Part shown: positions 1 through 11,000 of the stretch, piece after piece
Numbering within the stretch: the stretch's first letter is position 1
Layout: each line of letters begins with the position of its first letter
Origin: Kalmanozyma brasiliensis GHG001
Taxonomy: Eukaryota; Basidiomycota; Ustilaginomycetes; Ustilaginales
Length of the DNA: 64,000 nucleotides
Reading direction: 5' to 3'
Assembly (NCBI RefSeq): GCF_000497045.1
Contig: NW_015961990.1
Location: 372,001-436,000 of the forward strand
Notes under the pieces: generated by a model
Databases searched by the model: none
Told to the model about the DNA's origin: nothing
Seen by the model: the letters and a program-made list of their open reading frames with translations, nothing else
Program-made: the position numbers and the translations under genes

Positions 1-1899
1 GAGACAAAGTCGCTCAAAAACAGGCTCAGTGCAGTGTCGTTACGCCCACCATTAGGCGCACGTCGAGGCTCTTCTGCAACTTCAATCAACACAGCCGGAG
101 GTCACGATAGAAGGTCAAATCCGAATCCGACCAGTCCTCTTCCTGGCACTGCAAGACCTCGTGATACCCACTTCTTCGACACCGTCCTCACTTATCGCAA
201 TGTGCCGTTGCCGATCAGAGTGCCACTCACCACCTTCCCTGAAGAGGTGGGCGAGTACTCGCTCATCCGGCTCATCCAGACCTTTTCGGGTCCTCAGTCC
301 ACGCCGACAGGACCGACTCATCCCCACTTGCACACCAATGGACCGTCGACGCATCCCATCATCGTCCTCTTCAACGCGCTCGTCACGCAGAAGCGCGTCA
401 TCTTTCTCGGCTACGGACAGCCAGCCAACCTGGTCGCCAGCTTTGTGCTGGCTGCTTGTGCTCTTGGGTCCGGATGTGGCGTCGTACTGCAAGGTTTCGC
501 TGCTCGAGCTTTCCCTTACACCAACCTGCTCAATCTCGACGATCTCGAGAAGGTGCCAGGATACATCGCTGGTGTTACCAATCCACGCTTCGAGGACCTC
601 CGCGCCTGGGACGTGCTGCTCAACGTCGAGACGGGTCGCATCCAGGTGGCCAAGGACATTGCGCCAGCGCCACATCCTACCAGCACCCCATCGCAAGCGT
701 TGCTTCGGTCCGCGACCTTGCCTCGCGATGGCGCTGGCGTGTCGTCGTCAAACAACTTTGGCAGCGTCTCTTCCCACGGTGGCACGGCGACCCCCGATCT
801 CGAGCTAGCGCAGTTTGGTGCTCTGCCCACTGCGTCTTCCGCTGCTGTCTCCAGCGGTGCGGCCTCCAGCAAAGCATCCAGCCTGGGCGGCCCAGCATCG
901 AGGGACAGATCCAACACGTCGCAGTCCGACTCGCGTTCCGACCCGAGCAATGCCCTTTTCATGGAGGAGCTGCAGACAGCCATTGCAGCCCACTACGGTG
1001 AGCGCTTCATCCGCGCTCGAGTCCAAGAGTACGTCTTCTTCTTTGTTCAGCGCGTCACTCGGCACGAGGAGCATTTCTATGGCCGCACATCGCTCGCACC
1101 CACATGTCAGCCTTTCCTGAATGGTCAGCTGGGGTCAGGTCCAAACTACGTCGATCGTGACGCAGAGATGCGAGAGATCCTCTCCAACCAGATGCGCATC
1201 GAGGGTTTCCGCTCCACCATCGCGTACCGTCTGCTTGTCGAGCAGCTCAACCAGCACGGCGGCTACACGCGTGCCATTCGCGATTTTGACGTTGCGCATC
1301 AGATCGGGCGGCTGCGGCGAGCGCGGAAGCTGTTCGCAGGAGAGGCGGAGTTGATCTACGAGACAATTGCGAAGAGCGTAGTGACGCACGATCAGATTGT
1401 TGAGGTTCTGGCACTGCTACCACCACATACGGGAGGGTTGCTGCCCTTGGCGCTGGGCCTGTTCCACCCTTCGCCGGCAGCGAGGGATGCTGTGGTGGAC
1501 TTCTTCTTGAGGCTCTGCCGTCATCCGGTCGGACGCAAGTTCGTGCAGAGCATGCATACGTATCACCGATTGGCGTTTGCGAGGCTCGCTCAGGATAGGG
1601 CTGAGGCGGAGATGGCTAGTGCTGCAAAAGCAGAGGCTCAGAGCGTCCGCTCGTCTACGCAGACCGCACCTCGGACCTCGTCCCTTCCGTCCAGTCAGAT
1701 CAAGGACGCTGACAGCTCCAATGGCGATACAAGATCGCCCGTTGATAGGAACTCGGCCTCGACCACAGCAGCAAAGTCGGTGGACGCAGAGCTAGCAGCA
1801 GCGGATGGCATGGAAGAGCCCTCGTACATGTCCAGCTTGCGAGGCTCGAACCACCCGTTCAAATCGTTCAGCCCGGTCAGAGAGACTGCTGCGAGTTGA
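1..1899 (+). CDS. Afi1/MesA-like SPA-domain (DENN-type) polarity protein, 5' truncated by window edge
   Basis: The frame is open from base 1, so the gene starts before the window; 632 residues and the stop are visible. A segment at about residues 52-222 starts LTYRNVPLPIRVPL and contains LVTQKRVIFLGYGQ and NLDDLEKVPGYIAGVTNP. This matches the SPA (stabilization of polarity axis) region of Afi1/MesA, a DENN-related family that binds the small GTPase Arf3/Arf6 and directs polarized growth at the plasma membrane. A Ser/Ala-rich linker (about 225-310) separates it from a second folded helical part (about 314-525), and the C-terminus is disordered. The first in-frame start-like codon in the window is GTG and cannot be the true start. 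The 3' end faces an amino-acid transporter gene across about 440 bp. The family call is from sequence pattern; Arf binding is inferred from the family. Confidence 0.75.
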   Translation, partial: ETKSLKNRLSAVSLRPPLGARRGSSATSINTAGGHDRRSNPNPTSPLPGTARPRDTHFFDTVLTYRNVPLPIRVPLTTFPEEVGEYSLIRLIQTFSGPQSTPTGPTHPHLHTNGPSTHPIIVLFNALVTQKRVIFLGYGQPANLVASFVLAACALGSGCGVVLQGFAARAFPYTNLLNLDDLEKVPGYIAGVTNPRFEDLRAWDVLLNVETGRIQVAKDIAPAPHPTSTPSQALLRSATLPRDGAGVSSSNNFGSVSSHGGTATPDLELAQFGALPTASSAAVSSGAASSKASSLGGPASRDRSNTSQSDSRSDPSNALFMEELQTAIAAHYGERFIRARVQEYVFFFVQRVTRHEEHFYGRTSLAPTCQPFLNGQLGSGPNYVDRDAEMREILSNQMRIEGFRSTIAYRLLVEQLNQHGGYTRAIRDFDVAHQIGRLRRARKLFAGEAELIYETIAKSVVTHDQIVEVLALLPPHTGGLLPLALGLFHPSPAARDAVVDFFLRLCRHPVGRKFVQSMHTYHRLAFARLAQDRAEAEMASAAKAEAQSVRSSTQTAPRTSSLPSSQIKDADSSNGDTRSPVDRNSASTTAAKSVDAELAAADGMEEPSYMSSLRGSNHPFKSFSPVRETAAS

Positions 1900-2336
1900 C
1901 TGCTCCTGCTAAACGCGTTTGTATGGTACACTCACCGTCAAAAGCTTCGTGCTGTTGCCAGGCTACGAACGTTTGCCTGCCTGCGTGAGACTGCCTGTGC
2001 GAGACTGCCTGTGCGAGACTGCCTGTGCGAGACTGCCTGTGTGAGACTGCCTAGTGTGTGTGAGCCTGCCTGTGTGAACCTGCCCGAGAGAGCTCGGGGT
2101 TCTTGATCTTGATGGCGGCCTAACAATTCCAAAATCGCCTCTCGGCATTCGGCAAGTCAACGTCGCTCTACGTCGCACGACGAGGAGGCTCGTCTCATGT
2201 CCTCAGCATCAGCATCACGAACGGCATTGAATCAAAGACTGCACATGTCCAAAACGAGAGCAAAGTATTGTACAGAGCAAGACAGAGAACTAGCCGTCAA
2301 GATGAAGTGCAAAGCTTCCCTCCGTAGCAGCATCGC
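1900..2336. other. Convergent intergenic region
   Basis: This is the shared 3' flank of the SPA-domain gene (plus strand) and the amino-acid transporter (minus strand). Apart from the 14-bp minisatellite, I see no gene or structured RNA. Confidence 0.7.
1987..2052. repeat. 14-bp tandem repeat, about 4.7 copies
   Basis: The unit GAGACTGCCTGTGC repeats head to tail four times, the fourth copy with one change, followed by a partial copy. Related GCCTGTGTGA motifs continue to about 2080. It lies in the 3' flank of the SPA-domain gene. It looks like a simple minisatellite, with no inverted symmetry or coding frame that would suggest another role. Confidence 0.9.
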
Positions 2337-3979
2337 TTAGAGTGCGTTGTTAGCACAGGTGAAGGGGGCCTTGATGCTTCCGGTGGCATAGTTGTCGATG
2401 ATGGACTGGACGGAGGCGTAGAGGCCTGGGCCCAAGATGAAGAGTCCTGCGAGGATGAGGACGTACTGGAAAGCCGTCTCGACCTTGCGCAGCCAGGGCT
2501 GGCCGACCCAAAGCTGACCCTTGTTGAGCTCGAAGAAGGCGAACGCCCAGAAGATGTACCCGAAGTAGCAGTCGAACAGAGCGCTCATCAGGGAGAGCAG
2601 GGAGCCAAAGAATGGCACAGCTTCCCCAATGACCCATCCGAGGACCCAAGTGACGGTGACACAGCCGACCCAGACGGTCCAACCGAGGACGGTGTGGTTG
2701 TTGTAGTGCTTGGTGCCCATGGTGAGTCGGCTGAAGAGGTACTTGGCGACGACTGACGCGTAGAGGACGCCGATAATAATCGTAGTCGGGAGCACAAAGG
2801 CGAAGGCGATCTTCTTGAAGACCGGTCGGAGCGTTCCCACGGCAGGAGCGGTGGTGTACTGACCAGTGTAACGGTAGCCAACGATGCCCGTGACGCTGAA
2901 GAGGACGAATTCGGCCACTGTTACGGCGTACAGCGCCTTAGGGAATTCGCGCGGGTCCTTCATTTCGGCAATGAAGGTGGGGTACATAATGTGACCTGTC
3001 GAGAAATAAACGCGAACAAGGCAATCAAAAGTCAGTACAGATGCTCATACGACCTCTTTGGCTCTATCGAATGCTGCACCATCTCGGCGACAAGATGGTG
3101 CGTCAGGGGAGATTGTTTCTGTGATACTCTGCCTATCCATGTAAACACGATATTCAAAAAGGCGCCGAAGCCCGAAACGAAAGTGGTCCCTTTGGGCGCA
3201 AAAGCAGTGATGAAAACAGGGGCGTCGAAGTCTTCGACGGCAGGATTGGGTCCTTGGATGCCGGTGAAGATCAAAACGAGCATGATCGAGATGAACATCG
3301 AGATGGCCGAAACGATTCCCAAGCCAGTAAGCTGTTCCAGCTTTCGAGGGAGAGTGAGCAGGATGCTGACAAGCATAATGACGATCGAGAAGACGACGGT
3401 GCAGGTACCGTGGTTGGAAAGCGTGTTCAAGATCTCTGATCCGGTCAGGGTGTGGAGACCCATGATGAAGACATTGTTGAGAACGAGGGCGAGTGCAGTA
3501 AGCTCGTAGGCGATCTTGCTCTTGCCAAAGATCTGGTATCCGATGTCGCAAATGTTGAGGATGTGTGGGTGCTTGAGGCAGTATCTCCAGAGAATGAGTG
3601 AGGTGTAGAGGGCCGCGAGGCCGACACCGAGAGTAGCGAGAAGACCGCCGGCCATACCAAGGTAACTGAAAGCCCAGGGGAACGCCAGGATAGCCAGGCA
3701 GACGTACTCGGTGAATAGAAGAATGGCAGCTTTCTGCCAAGAGAGTGTGCGGTACTTGATAGTGCCGCCTTCCTGGGCTTCCTTGACGCGTGCAGCAGCG
3801 GCCACTTCGTCGGAATCGGCGGTGCTGCTCACCTCGACAAGGTCGTCCCTAACGTCTCCGTCCTTTTTGAAGCCCTTGGGCGATCGCTCAAGGTCCTCGT
3901 TGGAGGAGCCGTCTTGAGAGCCGACGTGAGGAGGCGTGCGGGCCTCCTTCTCGTTGGTATGTTGTTCGAGGGCAGACAT
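2337..3979 (-). CDS. AAAP-family amino acid/auxin permease, two exons
   Basis: Exon 1 is 3979-3133 and exon 2 is 2995-2337; joined they encode 501 residues. The hydrophilic N-terminus (about 85 residues) is followed by about 11 hydrophobic membrane segments, beginning near SWQKAAILLFTEYVCLAILA. This is typical of the fungal Aa_trans (MTR/AVT-like) permeases that import neutral or aromatic amino acids at the plasma or vacuolar membrane. The junction reads FTWIG-HIMYPTFIAEMKDP, matching the conserved GH...F.SEMKDP stretch of the family. Keeping that frame requires an intron starting GC and ending AG (137 bp). It is divergent to the Trp-tRNA synthetase gene across 1.2 kb. Family is clear; substrate and membrane are not determined by sequence. 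Confidence 0.85.
2996..3132 (-). other. Probable GC-AG intron of the AAAP permease gene
   Basis: On the minus strand the 5' boundary is ATAG|GCAGAG and the 3' boundary is TTTCTCGACAG|GTCAC, with a branch-like TACTGAC upstream of the acceptor. No GT donor in the right phase joins the two conserved coding halves directly. A two-intron model with a 13-bp mini-exon is possible but would insert residues into a conserved segment. Confidence 0.6.
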
Positions 3980-5185
3980 TGCGAATGTGTTCAGGAAGTC
4001 TTGATCAACAATCGCAGATGGGTGTGGTCGGGAAAGAAGGATGGAAGGGTGAGTACAGAGGAATCCAGGTTCGAGGTTTTAGGCATTCTGCAGGGCAGCT
4101 CGCCAGGAACAATCAGAACGGTTAACGCACAAACGCGGATTAGATGAATTGAGGCTTCCGTGCAGCCAATTGCAGCCATTGTCTCGTGTGGGCGGGCCAC
4201 CAGGTGGCAACAAGGGACCCCGTTCCGTGATCAAAGCTCAGGGACTTGAATCTAGGCGGGCACATGGTGCAAGGAAGCAGTCTTCGCCCAAAGCAAGGCA
4301 CTTTTGCCTGTGCGGGCTCTCAAAATTTGCAAGCGAGTGTCAAGTTTTTGCGCTCGCTTGTCGGTGATGACCGTGCTTGATTCAACGGCGGAAACAGCGC
4401 AGCTGACCGCGGGCGGTACAGGCGGGCGGCCAAGTGCGGCAGTGCGGCCTCTGAAAGCAAAACCTTTCCGCCCAAACGCACCTGCAGGAGAAAAGGAAAA
4501 AGCCTTTCCAGCCGCTTTCCCGTAGGCCGTCAGCTGTCAAAAATCTAATTTGAATTTGCGCTGTGCAGCGCGCATCAAATTTTTCCGACGTCGAGGCTCG
4601 TCATCCCGTGTTGGCGCCACAATGAGTTGTTTGTGCACCATCGACGCACGTAGCACATCATTTTTCAAGCCACACTGACAGCCATACAGCAGCCGACGCT
4701 AGGACTTTGACTTGCCTCGAGTCCCAGTAGCCACGCTCGCCAGCACGGGAGTGCCAACATGTGCCCGTCTTGCTCTGCAAACAAACACGGGCCGGATTCC
4801 CCGCAGCTCTTCACAGCTTCCGTTTCCGTTGGAAGCAGCGGGTACGTCCATTCACTCTCAGCTGCTCAACAGGTCACACGACATGGGAACGGGAACGTTT
4901 TGGCTCCGCTGAGAGCAGCCACATCTTCGTGATGGTGGCCTTTGCCTCTGTGACATGTGATATCCGAAGGTAGATCCTCACGGCTGTGAAAGACGGAGAG
5001 TCCCTCAGAGGCTCGGAAAAATTGCAAGCTGCTGTCTCTCAATGGCCTAACATTTGATCTTTGGTCTCCACCTCGGATCTCGGAGATCAACTTTCCAGAT
5101 CTTCTCAAGATTCAGAACAGCCTTCTGCTCGTGTTGAACCCTGAACCTCTAAGCACTTCGCTCACATCACGCTGCTGTTGGAGTC
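3980..5185. other. Divergent intergenic region (permease / Trp-tRNA synthetase)
   Basis: About 1.2 kb separate the two divergent starts and must hold both promoters. Short open frames here lack conserved motifs and are probably chance. There is a somewhat AT-richer patch near 4535-4590. I recognise no specific regulatory element. Confidence 0.6.
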
Positions 5186-6433
5186 ATGTCTGGCTCGCTG
5201 CGAGGCACAGCAAGCAAGAGTCTGCGAAAGGGCTTCCAGCAAGCGTCCGCCTTCTCCTCGCCGATAGCGTCTACTTCGAAGATCTCGCGAAGGTACTCTT
5301 CCGCGCCCTATCCAAGCGGCGCCCAAGATCCTGCCAAGCCAGCAACAAGACCACGAGTGATCTTCTCAGGTATCCAGCCGACCGGCATCCCACATCTCGG
5401 CAACTACCTTGGCGCCCTCCGCAACTGGGTCGACCTTCAAAATGCCTCGCTCCACACCACGGACGAGCTCTACTTCAGCATCGTCGGCTACCATGCTATC
5501 ACCATGCCGCAGCAGCCCTCACGGCTTCTCTCCGAGCGGTCCGAGATGATGGCCACGCTCCTGGCCATCGGACTCGATCCACAACGGTGCACGATCTTCC
5601 ATCAGGACCAAGTGTCCGAGCACACGGAGCTGGCGTGGATCCTCAACTGCATCACTTCGTTCGGCAAGCTGCAACGCATGACCACGTGGAAGTCCAAGCT
5701 CGCCACGGCCAAGAACGTCTCTGAGACCTCCGATATCGATGACAAAGACCTCAGTCTTGGTCTATTCGCATATCCCGTCCTGCAGGCGGCAGACATCCTA
5801 CTGTACAAAGCGACGCACGTGCCCGTGGGCGAGGACCAGATCCAACACCTCGAGCTCAGCAGAGATCTGGCCGACGTGTACAACCGCAAGTTCAGCAAGA
5901 AGTTCTTCCCGCTTCCACAGCATATCATCACACCAACAAAGAGGGTGCTGTCATTACGAGATCCGGCGAGCAAGATGTCGAAAAGTGCGCCGGACGCCAA
6001 CTCGAGGATCCTGATCACGGATACGCCGGTCGAGGTGGAGAGGAAGATCAAGAAGGCCGTCACGGATGCTGAGAGGTCGCTGGCGTATGATGGGGTCGCA
6101 AGACCGGGCGTGAGCAATCTGCTGTCGATACTTGCAGCCCTGAAAGCAGCTTCAGTGGCAGGAAAACAGGCGGAAAAGCAGATGGGCCCGCAGGAATGGG
6201 CAGAGCGGCTGAACAGGGAGATCGAGGCAAGTGGAGCTTCGTCTGGCCAACATCTCAAGGCTACGCTCACGGAAGCTGTCGTGGAGACGCTGAGGCCAAT
6301 ACAGACAGAGCTCGAGAGGCTCAGAGGCGACCCAGGCTACCTGAAGCAGATGGAGCTATTGGGCAAGGAGAAGGCTCAGACGGTAGCACGTAGGACAATG
6401 GCCCAGGTGCGGAAGAGCATCGGCTTGAACTAG
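5186..6433 (+). CDS. MSW1: Tryptophanyl-tRNA synthetase, mitochondrial
   Basis: The 415-residue class I aminoacyl-tRNA synthetase charges tRNA-Trp with tryptophan. The first 45 residues are rich in Ser, Arg and Lys with almost no acidic residues, which fits a mitochondrial presequence. The HIGH-type signature is PTGIPHLGN (residues 65-73) and the KMSKS loop is present exactly as KMSKS (263-267). VGEDQIQHLELSRDLA (about 214-229) is the conserved tRNA/adenylate region of bacterial-type TrpRS. Length and motifs match the bacterial/mitochondrial enzyme rather than the cytosolic one. The ATG at 5186 is the first in frame. The gene converges on the THOC5-like gene, 3' ends 194 bp apart. Confidence 0.93.
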   Translation: MSGSLRGTASKSLRKGFQQASAFSSPIASTSKISRRYSSAPYPSGAQDPAKPATRPRVIFSGIQPTGIPHLGNYLGALRNWVDLQNASLHTTDELYFSIVGYHAITMPQQPSRLLSERSEMMATLLAIGLDPQRCTIFHQDQVSEHTELAWILNCITSFGKLQRMTTWKSKLATAKNVSETSDIDDKDLSLGLFAYPVLQAADILLYKATHVPVGEDQIQHLELSRDLADVYNRKFSKKFFPLPQHIITPTKRVLSLRDPASKMSKSAPDANSRILITDTPVEVERKIKKAVTDAERSLAYDGVARPGVSNLLSILAALKAASVAGKQAEKQMGPQEWAERLNREIEASGASSGQHLKATLTEAVVETLRPIQTELERLRGDPGYLKQMELLGKEKAQTVARRTMAQVRKSIGLN

Positions 6434-6627
6434 AAAGCACTTGAGCAATTTTGTCATCGCAAACACGTTCTGGAGACCTCTGTCGATGAGCGTGTCTATG
6501 CACCTGTCTGCTTGGCGTGTCTGCATGTGTGTGCTGGTACGACGTGGATGCGTGATGTTTGTCGATGCGTGCGTACAAATACAGGGTATGCGAGCGCGTT
6601 CTGCGCTGAGGAAGGCGACGCTGCTGC

Positions 6628-7549
6628 CTACAAGCTCTGGATCATGCCTTGCAGGCCCTTCGCTCCCGCCAACAGCTCCTTGATCCCCTTCTCGATCTCT
6701 TCGAGCTTGACCTTTTTCTCCCTATTCTCCTTGGCCACTTCGGTCTTGTCCTGTTGCAAGCTCTGCTTCTCTGCTTCCAGCCTCTTTCGCTCTCTCAACT
6801 CGAATCTAAGTCTTGCCAGCATGAGCTTGTGGTCGTCTCCCAGGTCCTCTTCCGCCAACTCCTCCGCAGCGCCATCTGACTGCGAAGCAGCGTAGAGCTG
6901 GCGGAACTCGTCCTCGTCATGCAGCTGGATGTCCTGATAGATCGACTGGAACTCCTGGCACACCTTGACCTCCAGTTCCAACATGCTCTCCTCGTACTTG
7001 AGGTTCTCCAGCGCCAGCCGCGCAGTATCGACCTTGGCCCTCTCTTCGGCTACTCGGCTCTTTTGCGATTGAAGGTCGTTGTAAATGCTGCGGTTGACCC
7101 GCTTTAGTCTAGAGAAGAGCGGGGTGGATGCAGTGAGTAGTTGCATCGCTGCCGCTCGTGCTTCTGGCGACGAGGCATCCGCATCTTCTTCAGCGGCCGT
7201 CTTGAGGTCGGAGATCTCGCTAAGTGATGCCAGCGCTCGCTTGAGGTCCTGTTGGTGAGTAGGAGGTGCACAACGAAAGAATTCACAGGGAAGCAGAGTC
7301 AGTCGTCGCAGGTCCCAGGAGTCTCAAGATGCCGTGCCTCGAGCTGCGGGCTCTTACCTCTTCTATTGACGTCATATTGGCACCGATGGCCAGCTTCTGT
7401 CGGCGAATGAGAGCTTCGCTGAGCCAGATGCTGTAATTGGTAGGGGGTCGTGATGGTGTTGGGACGTCGAACGCCGGGGTCGAAGCGCTTCTGCGGAGTG
7501 GCCGAGAGCCGAGAAAATCAATCCATGTATCGTTCTTACGACTCAACAT
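6628..7549 (-). CDS. THOC5: THOC5/Fmip-like THO-complex protein, two exons
   Basis: Exon 1 is 7549-7358 and exon 2 is 7248-6628; the joined protein has 270 residues. The segment LALENLKYEESMLELEVKVCQEF followed by DEDEFRQLY resembles the N-terminal core of THOC5 (Fms-interacting protein), a subunit of the THO/TREX complex that couples transcription to mRNA export in the nucleus. The second half is a Lys/Glu-rich coiled coil (ELRERKRLEAEKQSLQQDK...). At 270 residues it covers only the N-terminal helical part of the roughly 680-residue animal protein. Start at 7549 is the first ATG in the exon; an additional upstream exon cannot be excluded. It is divergent to the Ste23-like protease gene, about 480 bp apart. 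Confidence 0.75.
7249..7357 (-). other. GT-AG intron of the THOC5-like gene
   Basis: On the minus strand the donor is GAG|GTAAGA and the acceptor CACCAACAG|GAC, 109 bp. Splicing at phase 0 joins NMTSIEE to DLKRALASLSE and preserves a continuous helical region. Confidence 0.85.
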
Positions 7550-8028
7550 TAAGGTTATATGCGCAGAGGCGGAGATTTCAGGCTCAGCTGAGCACGATTG
7601 CTCGGGTTGCGTGGCTAAGCAAAAGCGGTTCTCCGTCTGCCAAAAAGTATCTCACCTTCCCTTTGTTCTCCAACTACAGTATCTTCATCCCCTTTCACTT
7701 TCTCACAACCAACGCTCTACCACTCCGGGGCGCTGAGGCTGCGCATCAAGACAGCTTTCCAGGAATCAGGACAGCACAAGCGGATCGACTCGAGACCGCA
7801 TAGACGCACAAAGCATTCCGCACAACCGTAAAGGTCCTCGCTCCCTTTCATCTTCGCTCCGTTCGGCTCGACAGCACGCTTCATTACAAGCTGCCCACCG
7901 CTCGGCTATACGCCGTAGTCTTTCTCCTTCTTCTCTTTCTCCCCACCGAACGTCAATCGTCTTCTTGTCTGCTTTCCTCTATTCAAACACGAGGGAATCA
8001 GAGTCCGGACGACATAGACTCCATTTGT
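7550..8028. other. Divergent upstream region (THOC5-like / Ste23)
   Basis: A 479-bp region between divergent starts. The half nearest Ste23 is strongly pyrimidine-rich on the plus strand (CTTTCTCC-type tracts around 7900-7960), common in fungal promoters and leaders. No defined element was recognised. Confidence 0.55.
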
Positions 8029-11000
8029 ATGCTTCCCCTCCGACGTGCCCTTCTCCGCACTACATTGCGGAACCCGCTCGCTGCTCAGCGATCTCCTCTC
8101 ATCACTCGTTCCACCCCGTGCGCTAAGCCTCTTCGCGCTCCCTCGACTCGTACCTTCTCCTCCGCGGCTCTCTCGTCCGCATCTCCAAATCACACGTCCA
8201 CATACGCCAGGATGGTCGCCTCATCTTCGGTCCGTGGCGCTCCTGGCTCGTCTCGTCAGCTCGCCACGCCCGCATCAGCAGCTCTCACACTCGGCACTGG
8301 TCCGTTCGAGGGACTCCCGTCCGGCTTCGAGATTCGCGAGACTTTGAATGGCTCCAAGGCCGCTGCTCCGTACGCCGTCTTCACCGAGGATCTTGAGATC
8401 TCCGCTCAAGATGACATGCGCTACCGCCTCGTCCGACTCGCCAATGGTCTCGAAGCTCTCGTCATTCAAGATCCCAAGACGGACAAGTCAAGTGCCGCCA
8501 TGGACATTCGCGTCGGACACCTCAGCGACCCCGAAGAACTTCAGGGTCTCGCTCACTTTTGCGAGCACCTCCTCTTCATGGGCACTAAGAAGTACCCGCG
8601 CGAGAATGAATACTCCGAATACCTCTCCAACCACTCGGGAGGCTCCAATGCCTACACCGGCATGGACAACACCAACTACTTCTTTGACGTCTCTCCCGAC
8701 CACTTTGAGGGCGCACTAGACCGCTTCGCTCAGTTCTTCCTCGAACCTCTCTTCGATCCCTCTTGCTCTGAGCGAGAGATCAAGGCGGTCGACTCGGAAC
8801 ACAAGAAGAACCTGCAGAGCGACATGTGGCGTGGCTTCCAGCTCGACAAGACGCTCTCCGACCCTTCGCACCCTTACTCGCAGTTCGGCACCGGCAGCTA
8901 TCAGACCCTCTGGGAGGACCCCAAGAGCAAGGGCATGGATGTTCGCGACGAGCTGCTCAAATTCCACGACCAGTACTATTCGGCGAACGTCATGAAGCTC
9001 GTCGTGCTCGGCCGAGAGGACCTTGACCAGTTGACCAGCTGGGTCATCGAAAAGTTCTCGGGCGTCCGCAACACGGGCCGCGAGCCTCCTCTCTTCGACC
9101 GAAGCCCGCTAACTCAGGAACAGCTGCAGAAACAGATCTTCGCCAAGTCGGTTCGCGATGTGCGCAAACTCAAGATCGCCTTTCCTATCCCCGATCAGGG
9201 ACCTCACTTCCGATCGAAGCCTGGTCACTTCTTGTCCCACTTCATCGGCCACGAGGGCGAAGGCTCAATCCTCTCGCATCTCAAAAAGAAAGGGTGGTGC
9301 GACCGTCTTTCAGCAGGTGCCAGTGGCGACGCCAACGGATTCGAGTTCTTCAAGATCTCGATCGATCTCACGCAGGAGGGTCTGCAAAACCACGAAAAGG
9401 TGATCGAGTCTGTCTTCAAGTACATCCATCTGCTTCGCAACAGCAACCTGGAGCAGTGGAACCACGACGAGGTGGCTCAACTCAGCGAGCTCATGTTCCG
9501 CTTCAAGGAGAAGATCGACCCTGCCGACTACGCTTCTAGCACCGCGACACAGATGCAGATGCCCTACCCGCGCGAATGGATTCTGTCCGGTGGCTGGCTC
9601 ACGCGTGACTTCGATCGCGACCTCATCAAGCAGACACTCGAGAATCTCACACCGCAGAATTGCCGCGTCGTCGTGATGGCCAAGACACTGCCGGACGGTA
9701 GCACCTCTTGGGAGCGCAAGGAAAAGTGGTACGGAACCGAGTACTCGATCAAGCCTTTGCCGTCGCAGCTGCTGTCTCAGGCACCCACCGAGTTTGAAGA
9801 CCTTCATCTGCCTCAGCGTAACGCGTTCATCCCTGCCAACTTTGACTTTAAGGGATCTATCGCCGACGCGAAGGGCAAGAAGCCAACTCCTCGACCTCAG
9901 CTCGTCCTCGACAATGATAGCATGCGCGTCTGGCACAAGCTCGACGATCGCTTTGGTATGCCCAAGGCCAACGTCTTTTTTGTACTCCGCAACCCTCTCA
10001 TCAACGCCACTCCATCGACGTCGATCAAGACGCGCATGCTCACCGAGCTCATCCTGGACTCGCTCGTCGAGTACTCGTACGACGCCTCGCTTGCCGGTTT
10101 GAGCTACATGCTCGACTCGCAGGATCAGTCGCTCGCTCTTTCGCTGGGCGGCTATAACGACAAGATTCCGGTCTTGGCACGCAGCATTGTCGAGAAGCTC
10201 GCCACCTTCCAGGTCGACCCCCGCCGCTTCGAGCTGGTCAAGGACCGCGTCATGCGATCGTACCAGAACTTCGCCATTGAAGAGCCTTACCGCCACGCCA
10301 CCTACTACACGACGTACCTTTTGCAGGAGAAGATGTGGACGCCTCCCGAGAAGCTGCGCGAGCTCGAACAGCTCACTGTTGCTGAGGTACAGGCATTCCT
10401 GCCCGATCTCCTGCAGCGCATGCACCTCGAGGTCTTGGCGCACGGCAACTTGGCCAAGGGAGAAGCTATCGAGCTGTCCAACATGGTCTGGAGCACGCTC
10501 AAGTCCCGTCCCGTCAACAAGACCGAGTTGCTGTCGAGCCGATCGTTGCTACTGCCAGAGAAGTGCAACAAGATCTGGAATCTGCCCGTCAACAACGCCG
10601 CCAACGTTAACAACGCCATCGAATACTACGTGCAGGTGGGCGAGCCCACCGACATCTCGCTGCGTGCGCCACTCTCGCTGTTCGCGCAGATCGCCAACGA
10701 GCCGGTGTTCGACCAGCTGCGAACTAAGGAGCAGCTGGGCTACCTCGTATTCAGTGGCATCCGTCGCAGCATCGGGAGCCTCGGCTGGCGAGTGATTGTC
10801 CAGAGTGAGCGTGATGCTCAGTACCTCGAAGGCCGCGTCGACGCCTTCCTCGAGCAGTTCAAGGGCACGTTGGAGAAGATGACGGAGCAAGAGTTCGAGG
10901 GCCACAAGCGCAGCATTATCCACAAGAAGCTCGAAAACGTCAAGAACCTCGTGGAGGAGTCGCAGCGATTCTGGTCGCCTGTGTTCGGTGGCAACTACGA

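Noticed and set aside
7491..7539. Possible extra intron in THOC5-like exon 1 (GTAAGA ... CCGCAG)
   Set aside because: Removing it shifts the frame and destroys the conserved PTNYSIWLSEALIRR segment.
9310..10443. 377-codon open frame on the minus strand
   Set aside because: Antisense shadow of the Ste23 protease gene with no domain.
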